Assembly: GCA_049999725.1 (NCBI GenBank)
Contig: JBNGIS010020431.1
Location: 1-58,810 of the forward strand
From: Haplomitrium mnioides
Taxonomy: Eukaryota > Marchantiophyta > Haplomitriopsida > Calobryales
Direction of reading: 5' to 3'
Length of the DNA stretch: 58,810 bases
In this document: positions 40,120-51,200 of the stretch, one piece after another
How the letters are laid out: the number at the start of each line of letters is the position of its first letter
Numbering within the stretch: the stretch's first letter is position 1
Program-made: the position numbers and the translations under genes
Notes under the pieces: generated by a model
Told to the model about the DNA's origin: nothing
What the model saw: only the letters and a program-made list of their open reading frames with translations
The model's database searches: none

Positions 40120-42498
40120 CTAAAAAGAGTGAATAAGTGCAGAGGCATTGGCTAAATTCTTCAATGGTTCCCACGTAGCTTCATAAAGAGGGTAGCCTTT
40201 CCAACGAACCAAGTACTCCACAATCTCACAATGGCCTCGACGACGTGTACATTTCTTCAAGAGCTGTTCCACCTCAAATTCCTCATGACCATCAATAAGC
40301 TCAGGTGGTGGAGAGGGTTCTTGGGTACAAGTGAAGGCGGTAGAGCGAGGGACAAAAGCACGTAATAAAGAGACATGGAAGACCGGATGAATCTTCATGT
40401 GAGGAGGTAAAATAAGTTGATAGGCCACTTCACCAATACAAGCAGAAATAGCAAATGGTCCAATAAAGCGAGCAGATAGCTTATGAGAGCAAAGCAAAGG
40501 AAGATTGGACGTAGAAAGCCATACTTGGTCACCTATAGCAAAGGTCACTTCGCGACGATGAGCATCGGCATATTGTTTTTGGCGATTACGAGCAACTTCA
40601 AGTTTTGCCTTAGCACATTGGATGCCATGGTGTAGCCGATGGAGGAAATCATTGGCAGCTGGACTCTTAGAGGTCGATGCAAGATGAAGATTAGATAGAG
40701 TAGTTGGATGCTCACCATACATCAAAAAGAAAGGTGTGGCTTGTGTAGAGCTGTTGATGGAGTTATTGTAAGAGAACTCCACAAGAGGTAGCAACAAATC
40801 CCATTCTTCTTGTTCTTCCAAAGTAAAAGCCCGCAACATATCTTCAATGGTGCGGTTGGCTCGTTCAGTTTGACCATCTGATTCAGGGTGATAAGCAACG
40901 GACATAGCGAGTTTGGTTTTGAGAAGACCAAATATTGTGCGCCAAAACATGCTAGTAAATTGAGTGCCGCGGTCGGAGATAATCACTTTAGAGATACCAT
41001 GATGAGAGTAAACAGCTTCCAAATAAATTCGTGCTAACTCTGGTGCTGTCACTGATTTGGTAGTAAGACGAATAAGAATCATTTTGCTAAGTTTGTCCAT
41101 AAAAACAACAATAGCATCATACCCCGTTGAAGTACGTGGTAACTCACACACGATATCCATACTCACATGTTCCCATCGCTGATTTGGAATCAACAACAAT
41201 TGTAATAAACCTCCACGTTTAAGGTTGGTCGCTTTGTTTTGTTGACAAGCCAAACAACTCCGAACATCCACCTTCTCATCCATAACTTGGATTCCTGATG
41301 CACTTACACGGTGACCCAAGTAGTCAACCTCCCTCTTTCCAATTTCACATTTGGACATCTTCACATATAGCTTGTGGTTTCGAAGTACCTTTAATACTGT
41401 ACGAAGATGTTGTTGATGCTCTTGAAGACTCTTGCTATAAATGAGAATATCATCCAAAAAGACAATAACAAACTTATCCAAATAAGATCGAAAGATATCA
41501 TTCATAAGACCCATAAATGTTGCAAGAGCATTGGTTAATCCAAAAGGCATAACAAGATATTCAAAATGCCCGTATCGACTTCAAAATGTTGTTTTTTGCA
41601 CACCACCTTCCGCGATTCGGATTTGGTTGTATCTGCTTCTCAAGTCCAATTTTGTAAAGTAATTTGCTCCTTGAAGTTGATCAAATAAATCATCCATCCT
41701 TGGCAATGGATATTTATTTTTTATTGTTTGTTGATTGAGTGCTCGGTGGTCAATGCACATCCTCATAGTCCCATCTTTCTTTTTAACAAATAATACTGGT
41801 GCACCATAAGGAGAAATGCTTGGTTGAATGAATCCTTTTTCCAACAATTCGGTAATTTGAGACTTGCACTCTTCCAGTTCATGAGGAGGCAAACGATATG
41901 GTGCTTTGCACGGTGGAGTACTTCTTGGAATGACCTCAATCTTGTGATCAATGCATCGTTTAGGAGGCAAACCCTTGGGCAATTCATTGGGAAAAACGTC
42001 ATCAAACTCCTTCAAAACACCTTGAAACTCATGTGGAACATTATGACTTGAGTCCTTCTTATCAATAGTGAGCTCACGTATGAGTACTAAAAACACCATA
42101 TCTTGCTTTTTGATCGGCTTTGCTCCAATCACATATAGGGGTAGGTGTCTTGAATGAGATCGTACGCGATCTCCCCAAATCTTCCATTGAGATGTCGTGA
42201 GTGTCTTCTTTCTCCAATCAACTTGTGGATTATATCTTCGTAACCATTTCATTCCAAGAATCGTGTCATATTTTGCCAATGTTGTGATCTTCCACTCCAA
42301 CTTCTCTTTACAGTTACCCATGTGTAAAGTTATACCTTGAGAGAGGCGTTCAATAGACTCGCTTTGGCCATTTGCCATTTCCACCACTTCGTGCTCTTCT
42401 TTTTCAAGAGGCAATTTCAACTTCAATGCTATCGCTCGTGATAAGTAATTTTCTTCAGCTCCGGAATCCACCAAAACTCTTATTGCAGATCCTTCCAT
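40120..42498 (-). pseudogene. Gypsy pol: protease, RT, integrase, chromodomain; RNase H missing
   Basis: Read from 42,498: protease [15 protein letters not shown] with [46 protein letters not shown] and [14 protein letters not shown]; at about 41,265 the frame jumps from [14 protein letters not shown] to [10 protein letters not shown], so the RNase H domain and the front of the integrase zinc finger are deleted in frame. Then integrase core with [22 protein letters not shown] and [20 protein letters not shown], a [16 protein letters not shown] segment, and a chromodomain [20 protein letters not shown]. One stop (TGA at 41,581-41,583, Arg in relatives) separates RT halves. Chromodomains target insertion to marked chromatin. 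The rest of the frame is open. Confidence 0.93.
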
Positions 42499-42601
42499 CC
42501 ATCCATCAACTACAATTAAACCTCTATTTTTTTTGTTTTTCTATATAGTAGATACTTTTCTCGCCTTTCTTCTTCATCCCAGCAAAACCACGAGGTTTTT
42601 T

Positions 42602-43118
42602 TTACTGGTGCCCATCGTTTCCCTGACATTCTTCATCTCCTTCATTGTTGATGTTGTGAAGAGGTCGTCGAAACACTCGCTCTTGATTGCGCCTCACTGC
42701 TCTACAATTTGGTGCAATATGCCCTACCCAACCACAATTGTAGCATGTTTGAGTTTCTCGTCGATCATCCATCCTCCTCTCATTAGTATTTTGTGGTCCT
42801 CCTTGTTGGTGATTTGGACGATGAAATTCTCTTCTTCTCATATTTCCTAACTCCATAGGCATGGGGCCATAGTTTCCCCTAGTTTGCACAATTCCTAGTG
42901 TCCTTTCAATTCTTTGAGCAAATGAAATGGCTTCATTTACGTCTTTTGGGTTGTGCATCATAACTTCTCCTCTAATCTTTCTCTTTAACCCTTGCAAAAA
43001 TTTGTCAAGTGCTTCCGCTGGACTCATATCTTCGATTTTGAACTTGCAAGCTTCAAAATTCCTCAATGTATCTTGCAACGCTTCCTTGCTGCTCCAACTC
43101 CTAAAGCTTCGTTCTTGT
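42602..43118 (-). pseudogene. Gypsy gag, C-terminal part
   Basis: Reverse strand: QERSFRSWSSKEALQDTLRN, SPAEALDKFLQGLKRKIRGE, EAISFAQRIERTLG and the CCHC knuckle CYNCGWVGHIAPNC. The N-terminal half is absent at the truncation. Confidence 0.88.
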
Positions 43119-43149
43119 GGTCAATATAGAATCTACCGCTTTAAAATTT

Positions 43150-43627
43150 TGGAGCAAACCTTCTTTTCATCTCATAAATTAAAAAGAGAGTTGATGCTAG
43201 AGATCTTGGAGATTTAGCCAAAGTCAACTCTTGAGAAGATTGTCACTTCTCAAGACAATTGGCTCGAGCTTGCATTTTGAAGTGGTAAGCTCTAAGATTT
43301 ACAACAAAGCATTTTTTCAATATGGGAGAAGAACATCGTCAAGTGCCTGAAGCCAAAGGCTAAAGGTTCTTTGAGAATAGAGGACATGAAGTGGACACCT
43401 TGGAGGTCTCTTCAAAGTCTTCCCGATGAAATCAAAATCTCTGTTTTGAAAGGTGTTGAAGTTGGAGAGCTCTTGATTGAAGAGATGTCTTGCGAATTGG
43501 AGAGACATAAGGTTTTGGCAGTAATGAGGTGTTTTGCAAAACATAGGAGGAAGAAAAGATAGAGTATCTCATTTACATTGAAGAGTCCAAGATGTCATCA
43601 TTTTATTCAGGTTTTGAGAAATTGTTG
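43150..43627 (+). pseudogene. Gene B exon 2, end part, Unit 2
   Basis: Resumes after the nested elements. KRELMLEILEI, WTPWRSLQSLPDEIKISVLK and GELLIEEMSCELERHKVLAV (possible HTH, about 43,385-43,530), ending FEKLL|GTAAGT at 43,627, a consensus donor. Confidence 0.7.
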
Positions 43628-43694
43628 GTAAGTGTTTTTTCTTTTTTCAATTATAATTCCTAATTTAATTTTAGTTTGCCTCTGAAGGTTTGAC

Positions 43695-44150
43695 AATCCA
43701 TGTGCGCATGGATTCTTGAGAGTCCATACGTGTATAAACTCAAGAGTTCATGTTCGCTTGGATTGTCGAGAGTCCATGCATGCTTGGATTCTTGAGTTCA
43801 ACCTTGTGCCAACTCTCGAGTCCTTGTGCGCATGGATTCGAGAGTCCTTAAGCGCCTTGACTCTCGAGTCTATGTGTATAGGACTTGAGAGTCCTTAAGC
43901 CCCGTGACTCTTGAGTCCATGCGCGCATAGACTCTCAAGAGTCCAAGCGCGCAGGAACTTGAGAGTTCATGTTCACCTGGACTCTTGAGAGTCCATGCGC
44001 TTATAGACTCGAGAGTCAAAGCACTAAGGGCTCTTGAGTCCAAGCGCATGGACTCAAGTCAGCGTGAGGTTGAACTCAAGAGTCCATGCGCTTTTGGACT
44101 CGAGAGCCCATGCGGGCATAGACTTGAGAGTCTATGTGCGCATGGCAACT
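43695..44150. repeat. Largest palindrome array, intron 2 of gene B, Unit 2
   Basis: A dozen or more units of about 30 bp: GAGTCCATGCGCGCATAGAC (43,914-43,933), GAGTCCAAGCGCGCAGGAAC, GAGTCCTTGTGCGCATGGAT, with CTC(T/A)(C/A)GAGTC linkers that are themselves dyads. Confidence 0.85.
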
Positions 44151-44230
44151 TAGTCTTCCTTTGTCAATTATTCAAAGTTTTTCTTTTTTTTTTGTTTTAG
44201 TCTAACTTGTTTCTCTGCTATTTTTTATAG

Positions 44231-44724
44231 GGCGACAAAACATTTAAATGGCAGCTAGCCAAAAAATTGACGGTCGGTGCTAAATGTCAAAAGAAATTTG
44301 AGGTCAAAGAGGCTTCTGTTGATGAAGATCAATCCCCAACGCTTGTCTCCTACCCCTTTGCTTTTTCTACTCCACTGCTAGAAAGCAAGAGAGTAGAAGA
44401 CAAGATAATTAAATGAAGTTGTTGCCATTCCAACCAAAGAAAGGTCTAATGAGCAAGACGAGGACTTAATGTGCTTTGTCGATGGACTTAATGGGGCATA
44501 TTATCAAGTCCATAGGGAGTCTTATGCTCGATAATTGAAGGGTTTAGTGAAACCAAGATGTTTCACTTTAGTTATTGTTGATATTCTTTACAGTTGTAAC
44601 CTAAGAAATGTAAGCATGATGATTTGGATCCTTTCTTGAAAGATGATATTTTTTATATGGTTTCTTCTTTTGCGGCAATTACTACTTTACTAGAGGTTTG
44701 GTGTATAATTGATCATGACGTCTC
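44231..44724 (+). pseudogene. Gene B exon 3, Unit 2
   Basis: Acceptor TTTTATAG then GGCGACAAAACATTTAAATG (GDKTFKWQLAKKLTV). Phase 0 with exon 2; Unit 1 lacks one base here. Motif IV has decayed to VDILYSCNL. Donor CTC|GTAAGT. Confidence 0.7.
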
Positions 44725-44823
44725 GTAAGTTGTATTTTGATTTTTCATCTGACAGTTTACCTATTTTATTTTTCTTTTACTTTTTTTTGTTTGTCTTATG
44801 TGTTTGTTTTTGTTACTACATAG

Positions 44824-45467
44824 ACAAAAGTAATATTCATCATTTGGATGGTCCTAGATTCGCTCACGCTCACAAGTACTAAACTGTAGGCTACTTAACA
44901 AAGGAGGACAAGCGGAGCATGAAGTTCTTCAACTTGCAATCGGATGATGCAAGTGGGCAACCTCGGCAAATCATGCGAAGTGTGTTCAGCTGCATGGTTG
45001 TGTCAGCCAAGCTTAAACATCCAAGAGATAATGCTCTTGTGAATGTTTACCAAAAGCCTTAGGCTTTGTATGATTTTTTCATTAACCATTTAACAATTGA
45101 GCAAGATTGGATTTTACATTTTTGCTCTGGTTCTGTCACAAATCTTGTATGTGCTTTAAAGCTAATGCAAAATTGCATCTTAGTGGAATATGATAGATGC
45201 CAATCTATTTATATTCTTTATACAATTTTGACGATGGCTTTTTTGCCATCCGATGTGACCAAATCGTAGGTAGTATATGCATACAACAAGGACCTTGTTC
45301 TTTCTAGTACTGCAGATGCTTCTAGTGATTCTACTGCAATTTTAGGGACTGAAAAGTCTCGACAATACTCCCTTGCAACTACAGCTGCAGATACTGAAGC
45401 TTTTGAGGCATTAGATTTAGATTAGACTTTTCCTCCTAAAGAGGATGGGGCTGCAACATCAGATTGA
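44824..45467 (+). pseudogene. Gene B exon 4, Unit 2
   Basis: LKHPRDNALVNVYQKP, DWILHFCSGSVTNLVCALKL (from about 45,106), QNCILVEYDR, then an acidic tail and TSD with stop TGA 45,465-45,467. This copy keeps CSGS where Unit 1 has CSRS, so together they support a consensus CSGSGTG. Confidence 0.7.
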
Positions 45468-46428
45468 TGTTATTTTTGTATATAATAAAGTATTTTTCTC
45501 ACAAAATATTATTTGATTTCTCTTTTTCCTGTTGCATTCCAAATTCAATTTAAGTATTTTCTTCACGGTTCAATTTCTTTTGCCAAATTATTTTTCAACA
45601 AAACATACTTGTTTTCATTCAAATTAGCAACAAGGTCTATGCTTGCATGGAAGGTCCGTGTGTCAATCTACTCAGCAGTTCATGCTTGCCTGGGATTCAA
45701 TTGTCCATGCACGCATTGGCTTTAGTTGTTCAAGATCTCGTGGGCTTTAGTTGTCCATGCGCACATAGGCTCTAGTTGTTCAAGCTCGCGCGGGCTTCAA
45801 TTGTCTATGTGAGCATGGGCTTTAGTTGTTCAAGCTCGCATCGGCTTCAGCTGCCCAAACGCGCCTTGGTTTTATCAGCCTTTTCACAATTTCGCTTCAA
45901 CAATCCTCTTGCACCTACAGATTTGGGATCTAGCTAAAAGTTCTTGCATGTGATAGCCTCAACATTCCATGCGTATCTAAGCTTTAGCATTCCAAGTGCA
46001 CAATTGCTTGAATAGTCTCTACGTACATAAGCTTTAAGACTACGATTCAAAGTTCATGCGCGTTTAAACATCTTTTTGGATTTAATTTGTTTGTGATAAA
46101 ATTTGATTGTTTTCATTCATTTTTAAAATTATTGATATCATGGTTAGTTTTGAAAATATTTAACAACAAATGTGGTTCACATTTTGTATATTTTCTGTTC
46201 GATGATGCTCGTGCTTTTTAAAGAAGAAATTACGAAAGCAAATTTGATAATATTCTTATAAGAAGATTTGTTTTGAATACATTGTGAACTTGAAATAAGC
46301 AATTTTGATACATAAAATTATATATTTTTTGCAAATGAGCATTTTTAGCATCAAAATCATGATTTTGGATGCTAAAATTTCAAATTTGGTTTTTGAGAGC
46401 GAAAAATGAAACATGAATCCAGTAGTTG
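45468..46428 (+). other. Unit 2 B-side non-coding end with palindrome array
   Basis: Array at 45,635-45,885: GTCCATGCGCACATAGGC, AAGCTCGCGCGGGCTT and GTCTATGTGAGCATGGGC. Two alternating types of word (CATGCGCACATAGG and AGCTCGCGCGGGCT), separated by TTTAGTTGTTCA. Confidence 0.7.
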
Positions 46429-47640
46429 TTATACCTATTGTGATAGAGAATGGTAAGATAAAGTGTTTGTCTAATGTTTTGCATGTTCCTAGAATTCAGA
46501 AGAAATTGATTTCAATTGAGTAATGTGTTGAGGAAAACATGTAGGTGAGATTTAGTCCTACATGTGTTTTTATTGAGTATTGGGAAAACAATTAAGACCT
46601 TCACAAAAGGAAGTAGAAATGGTAGAATGTTTACACTAGACGTAAGCATCCTTGAAGTGACAAAAGCCATGTTTGCACATGGTATAGGAGTTGTGTTAGA
46701 TATTGAGATTTGACACAAGCATATTGGGCATGCCAACATATAAAGATTTAGAAGCATGGAGTGTTCAAAGGTAGTCAATAGACTGCCCAGGTTTAAAGTT
46801 GAAGGAATGCACAAGGTGTGTGAAGCTTGCCAATTTGGTAAGCAGTCAAAGAAGCAGCCATTTCTTCATGATGCATATATGGCACACATGCCACTTGAGT
46901 TGATGCACTTGTATGTATGGGGTATTACAAAAATAGAGTCTATTGGAGAAAAATGATGGGTATATTTTGTGGGATGGGATTGTTCATGGAAAATTTGGGT
47001 ATATTTTATGAAACAAAGGAGTGAAGTGTTTCATCACTTCAAGAACTTCCCGAGCAATGGTTAAGAAGGAGAAAAGACATCCAATAAAGTGCTTGCAATC
47101 TAATAGAGGTGGGGAATATTTCTCCACAAAATTTAGTAAGCATTTGAAGGGTAAGTAGAGATGTGGTCTTCGATGAATTAAGTACATGGTATGTTCCAAA
47201 AATTGAGAATGATTCAATTGATGTCAAAGGTAAACATGTTGTGACAAAACAAAATCAGCAAGCACAAAGTTTGAGTGGTCCACAAAGTGGAAGTAGTAGC
47301 AATAGCAACAATCCACAACTACATGCCAGATGGCATGGTTACTTAAACTCATGGATGATTTAGGAGTTAGTATGAACAAACCAGTTGAGGCTTACTATGA
47401 CAACATAAGTTACTACAACAAAATAAGCAACATTCAACTGACTAAGAATCCAATCTTCCATCCACGTTCAAAGCACATTGAGGTGTAATGTCACTATGTG
47501 AAGAAGAAAGTTTTGACAAGGATGGTTGATCTTAAATATATTAGCACCAAGGATCAAGTGGCTAGTATGTTTGCCAAGTCATTGGAGGAAGAGAAGCTCC
47601 AAAAATTTAGAGATCAACTTGGAGTAAATGTGTCAGCCTT
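46429..47640 (+). pseudogene. Ty1/copia remnant (right part of the split element)
   Basis: Starts PIVIENGKIKCLSNVLHVP, the frame that continues from the protease at 14,980. Then a GAG-pre-integrase-like segment (HANI.RFRSMECSKVVNRL near 46,730-46,785; CEACQFGKQSKKQPFL near 46,820-46,870), traces of integrase (WGITKIESIG; STWYVPKIE), a large internal deletion of the RT, and the RNase H end KHIEV, LKYISTKDQVASMFAKSLEE. Many stops. After 47,640 comes TGTCAGCC, a possible LTR start, but no second LTR was found. Confidence 0.8.
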
Positions 47641-48450
47641 GTGGTTGGTCCCTTATCTCCTTTCTGACCGATTTACACCTACTTAAGGGCTGACTTGTGT
47701 TTCGGGACCTTTGTTGGGAGGGGCTTTGCACCAATCTGACCCGAACGCCTATTTACCCACTCTAGAGTAACTACAGCACCACCTTACCACAACCAAGGAC
47801 AACACATTCATTCACACACCCACAGCCAACACCTGCTCTTCCGCTAAAACCAATAGACCTGAATAGCATTTCATAATATTTTAGGAGTCCACAATCACTC
47901 CTATTCTAATGAGTCTCTGGTCTATCCTCCTTCCAATGCCAACAGATGCAAGTCACACCTCTCCTTCAGGCCTTAACCTCCAAAGGTGCCACTTTGGAAG
48001 TCATGGGTGGACAAAATAGGGGATCTAGTTCTTGTATGTGATGGCCCTGTGGCAAGTTATCCCCTTGAGGTCTTAAGGAGTTCCTTTTTACCCCCGAGCC
48101 TGTTCCACTGACCCACAACTACTTCAGTAGCAATCCTGCTCATTCACACTCAATTCCCCAAATGCACACGTACATAAACTAAGGTACTTCTAAGGGCAAT
48201 CCAGATTATAATTTAAGAGTCCAAATCTGGACCCAAACACCTTGTGTACAAAATGGGAACAAATCCTAGCATCTGAAATACCACAATGCAATGTTAATAA
48301 CTCTAATTCCCCCTTTGCAAGGTGTTCCTAGGGTATGAAAAAATCGGAATGCAGGTGTACTCCCAATCCTAAGAGCTTTACGGGAAATAGAAACAGAAAA
48401 CAAATCTAACTAATACACACAAACATAGACATATATATACATGCACACAA
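47641..48450. other. LTR-like or unknown intergenic DNA
   Basis: No ORFs of note and clearly less AT-rich than the copia part. Phrases such as GTGATGGCCCTGTGGCAAG and ATATATATACATGCACACAA are present; I cannot identify a family. Confidence 0.35.
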
Positions 48451-49860
48451 CCTCGCTAGCATAGTAGGTATTTCCACGTCCCAGGATCCCAACTTTCCAA
48501 CAAACTTCCTTTCACCTTCAATTAGCACTCCAATCTTCCTCCAATTCCTCACCCACGCACTCACATCCAGATAGTTTTTCAACTTCCCTTGCGAGAAGCC
48601 TTGAATTTACTTCCTCACGCTTGGAGGAGGATTTCTTTAACTTCCATCTCTTGAAGACAGTCCTCTTGATTGCTGGCCACCCACTCCATCTCGAGCTTTG
48701 AATGGATCTTCTCCCCAGTGCGTGGGCACTAACGCAGCCACTCTTCTCTTGGCTCCACTTGAGAAATTTGACCAGAAACGCCCTCGAGCACTTGTGAGAT
48801 TGATGCTCCTGCATAGACGATGCTGAGATGACCCCAAGATCCCCCCTTTGCAGCCTCTCCCGAATTCAAGACTAAAAGAATCCCCTTCAGCTTCAAGTAG
48901 CGATACACTCCAAATGTTGGTCCACCTGCAACGATGAGTACACCTCGATCGCTTGAGACTCTAGAGCTTCACACTCAGCAATTCTCAATGCCCTTCCAGT
49001 CCACCTCCACCCCCGTTAGCCCCCCTGCACGAGTCCACTTGCCTCATGTGAATCTTCCTTAGAATGCTCTTCTCTCTCTTTCGTTGGGTCTTCCTCTCCG
49101 AGATAGCTTACGCATCTCAATTTTGCATATTCATCAATCTCTCAAGAGTCATTGTGCATCCATCTATACCCCCCCCCCCCTTCCCCCACGCTCCCATTCC
49201 TCTAAAGCGTTTCTTGTTCAAGATCATCTCCTTCCTCCACGTGGTGTTTGGCAGTTTTTCCAGTTAGCAACTGTTTCTTGGCGCGATGACACCTATCTGT
49301 ACGGTAAAGGGCTAGTCTGAACTTAATGGTCATTTTTGAAGTCCTGCCAGGTCGAGGGAAGACAACCTTGGTGTAGATTGAAGGCAAGTTGTTCACGTGC
49401 GCTCCTGTGGCAGTCTTGGAGGCCTCGCACATTATTCCTCTTGGATGAAGACTAGAAGAGAAATGACAAGCTGCCAAAGATTGCTAGGTAGAGTAAACTT
49501 TCAATCCTCCGCAAGTAAGCAGTGCACCCTAATGCCGATGAGCTTGGAAAGCTGATTCGAGCATAAGAGATCTCGGCGCAGGTCGGAGATAGTAATTGAT
49601 GAGCCTTGCCCAGATCCCCAACGGCCGTGCATGAAGAGTCACGATCTGCGATTGGCCTTCCGCTGGTCCACATTAGTAAATCAATGAAGGTGAGGCAGTC
49701 GCCAATTCAATTGCTTCAAAGTAGTAAGCTAGGTGAAGACCCAAAGCCATGGGCCAAAGAAGTCTGTTCTACAGAGAGATCCGAAGAGAATCGTCCGACG
49801 AGCGTTAGGTTCGCTGATCAACGCCGAAGATTGGCTGCCCGATGCATCCTGTTGACTAAT
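48451..49860. other. Moderately GC-rich region without recognised gene
   Basis: Pyrimidine-rich plus strand with a C10 run near 49,171-49,180. ORFs at 48,518-48,814 (reverse) and 49,606-49,869 (plus) have no recognisable domains. It differs in composition from its AT-rich neighbours and may be part of the same GC-rich unit as the tandem block that follows. Confidence 0.35.
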
Positions 49861-51200
49861 CCGCAGTAATCCGCGGGCTAATCCGCAATTTTCCCTTGGG
49901 TTGCTCCGCAGCTCCCATATTTCCGAAGGCCCTCACGGACTCCTCCAAGGCTACCACGTTTCCGATGTCGCGCCGTCGATCGCCGCCCACAAGGTGGAAG
50001 TTGGACCGCCACTGACCTTTGATTCCAAAGTTGACTCCTGTCCGATGTCTTCCACTGACTCCTCCAAAGTGTACCTTCCGCTGCAACCTGCGGACTCCTC
50101 CAGCTTGCCACGTCTCCGTTGTTTCCCATGGATTCCCCAAAGTTGCCACATTTACGCAATTCCCCACGGACACCTCCTAGGCTGCCATGTCTCCGATGTT
50201 GCGACGTCTGCTGCCGCCCGCAAGGTGGAAGTTGGACCACCATTGACCTAGATTTCCAAAGTTGACTACCTTCCGATGGATCTTGCGGACTCCTCCCAGT
50301 TTGCCACGTCTCCGTTGTCCCTCACGGATTCCTCGAAGTCGCCACAGTGGCATCTACGCAGTTCCCCACAAACACCTTTTGGGCTGCCACATCTCCGATG
50401 TCGCACTGTCCGCTGCCGCCCGCAAGGTGGAAGTTGGACCGCCAGCTTGACTTGGTTTGCCGAAGTTGATTCAAGGATCCAAAGTTTGACTAACTCCCGA
50501 AGTATCCTGCAGACCCCTCTGAAGTGTACCTTCCGCTGCAACCTGCGGACTCCTCCAGTCTGCCACGTCTATGATGTCGCGCCGTACGTCGCCGCTCGCA
50601 AGGTGGAAGTTGGACCACCACTGACCTGGATTTCTGAAGTTGACTACCTCTCGATGGATCCTGCAAACTCCTCCGAAATTGTACCTTTCGCTGTCTTTTC
50701 CAGACTCCTCCCAATTTGCCACGTCTCTGCTATCTCCCACAGATTCCTGGAAGTCGCCACATCTATGTAGTTCTCCACAAACACCTTCCGGGTTGCCATG
50801 TCTATGATGTCGCGCCGTCCGCCGCCACTCGCAAGGTGGAAGTTGGACCGCCATAGTTGACCTGGTTTTCCGAAGTTGACTCCTGTCCAATGTCTTCTAC
50901 GGACCCCTCCGAAGTGTACCTTATGTAGCATCTCGTAGCTCCTCCAAAGCCGCTATGTTTCCGAAGTCTTCCACGGCCTGCTCCAAAGTCGCCATGTCTT
51001 TGAAGTTGCGCTGTCTGCCACCGCCCGCAAGGTGGAAGTTGGACCGTCGCTGACCTCCGGATTTTGAAGTTGACCTCCTTCCGATGGTTTGCGCGAACTC
51101 CTCCAAAGTCGTACCTTCCGATATATCCCGCGAACTCCTCCAAGCCTATCACGTCTCCGAAGTTTCTCTCAGACTCCACCAAGGGTGCCACGTTTTTGAA
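49861..51200. repeat. GC-rich degenerate tandem block
   Basis: The word CAAGGTGGAAGTTGGACC recurs six times, at 49,990, 50,221, 50,423, 50,599, 50,832 and 51,028 (steps of 176-233 bp). It alternates with AAGTGTACCTTCCGCTGCAA, CTCCGATGTCGC and GACTCCTCC words. Long ORFs occur on both strands only because the repeats avoid stops in several frames. Perhaps an LTR or UTR repeat region of a large retroelement. Confidence 0.85.

Larger units (their letters stand above)
38956..43125 (-). mobile_element. Ty3/gypsy chromovirus, 5'-truncated
   Basis: Reverse strand: partial gag (43,118-42,602), protease and RT (42,498-41,581), rest of RT, integrase and chromodomain (41,550-40,120), polypurine tract (40,086-40,071) and 3' LTR (40,070-38,956, itself interrupted). 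No 5' LTR: the element stops in gag near 43,125 next to gene B of Unit 2. The long open frames make it clearly younger than its surroundings. Confidence 0.9.
26207..46428 (+). mobile_element. Unit 2: outer copy of the TIR transposon, heavily interrupted
   Basis: Same orientation as Unit 1. Pieces: start of gene A (26,207-27,587), divergent spacer, exon 1 of gene B (28,135-28,494), plastid insert (28,553-34,351), intron 1 rest and first part of exon 2 (34,352-35,550), inverted Unit 3 plus gypsy (35,551 to about 43,150), rest of exon 2 to the B-side end (about 43,150-46,428). At the right end a deletion between two short repeats, ACCGCTACT and its inner duplicate, seems to have removed about 20 bp of the terminal repeat. 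The next bases, TTATACCT, match the last six of an inferred 8-bp target GCATACCT. Confidence 0.75.

Noticed and set aside
49856-51191. Several ORFs of 60-164 codons on both strands
   Set aside because: They follow the GC-rich tandem units in different frames and show no domain; repeat artefacts.
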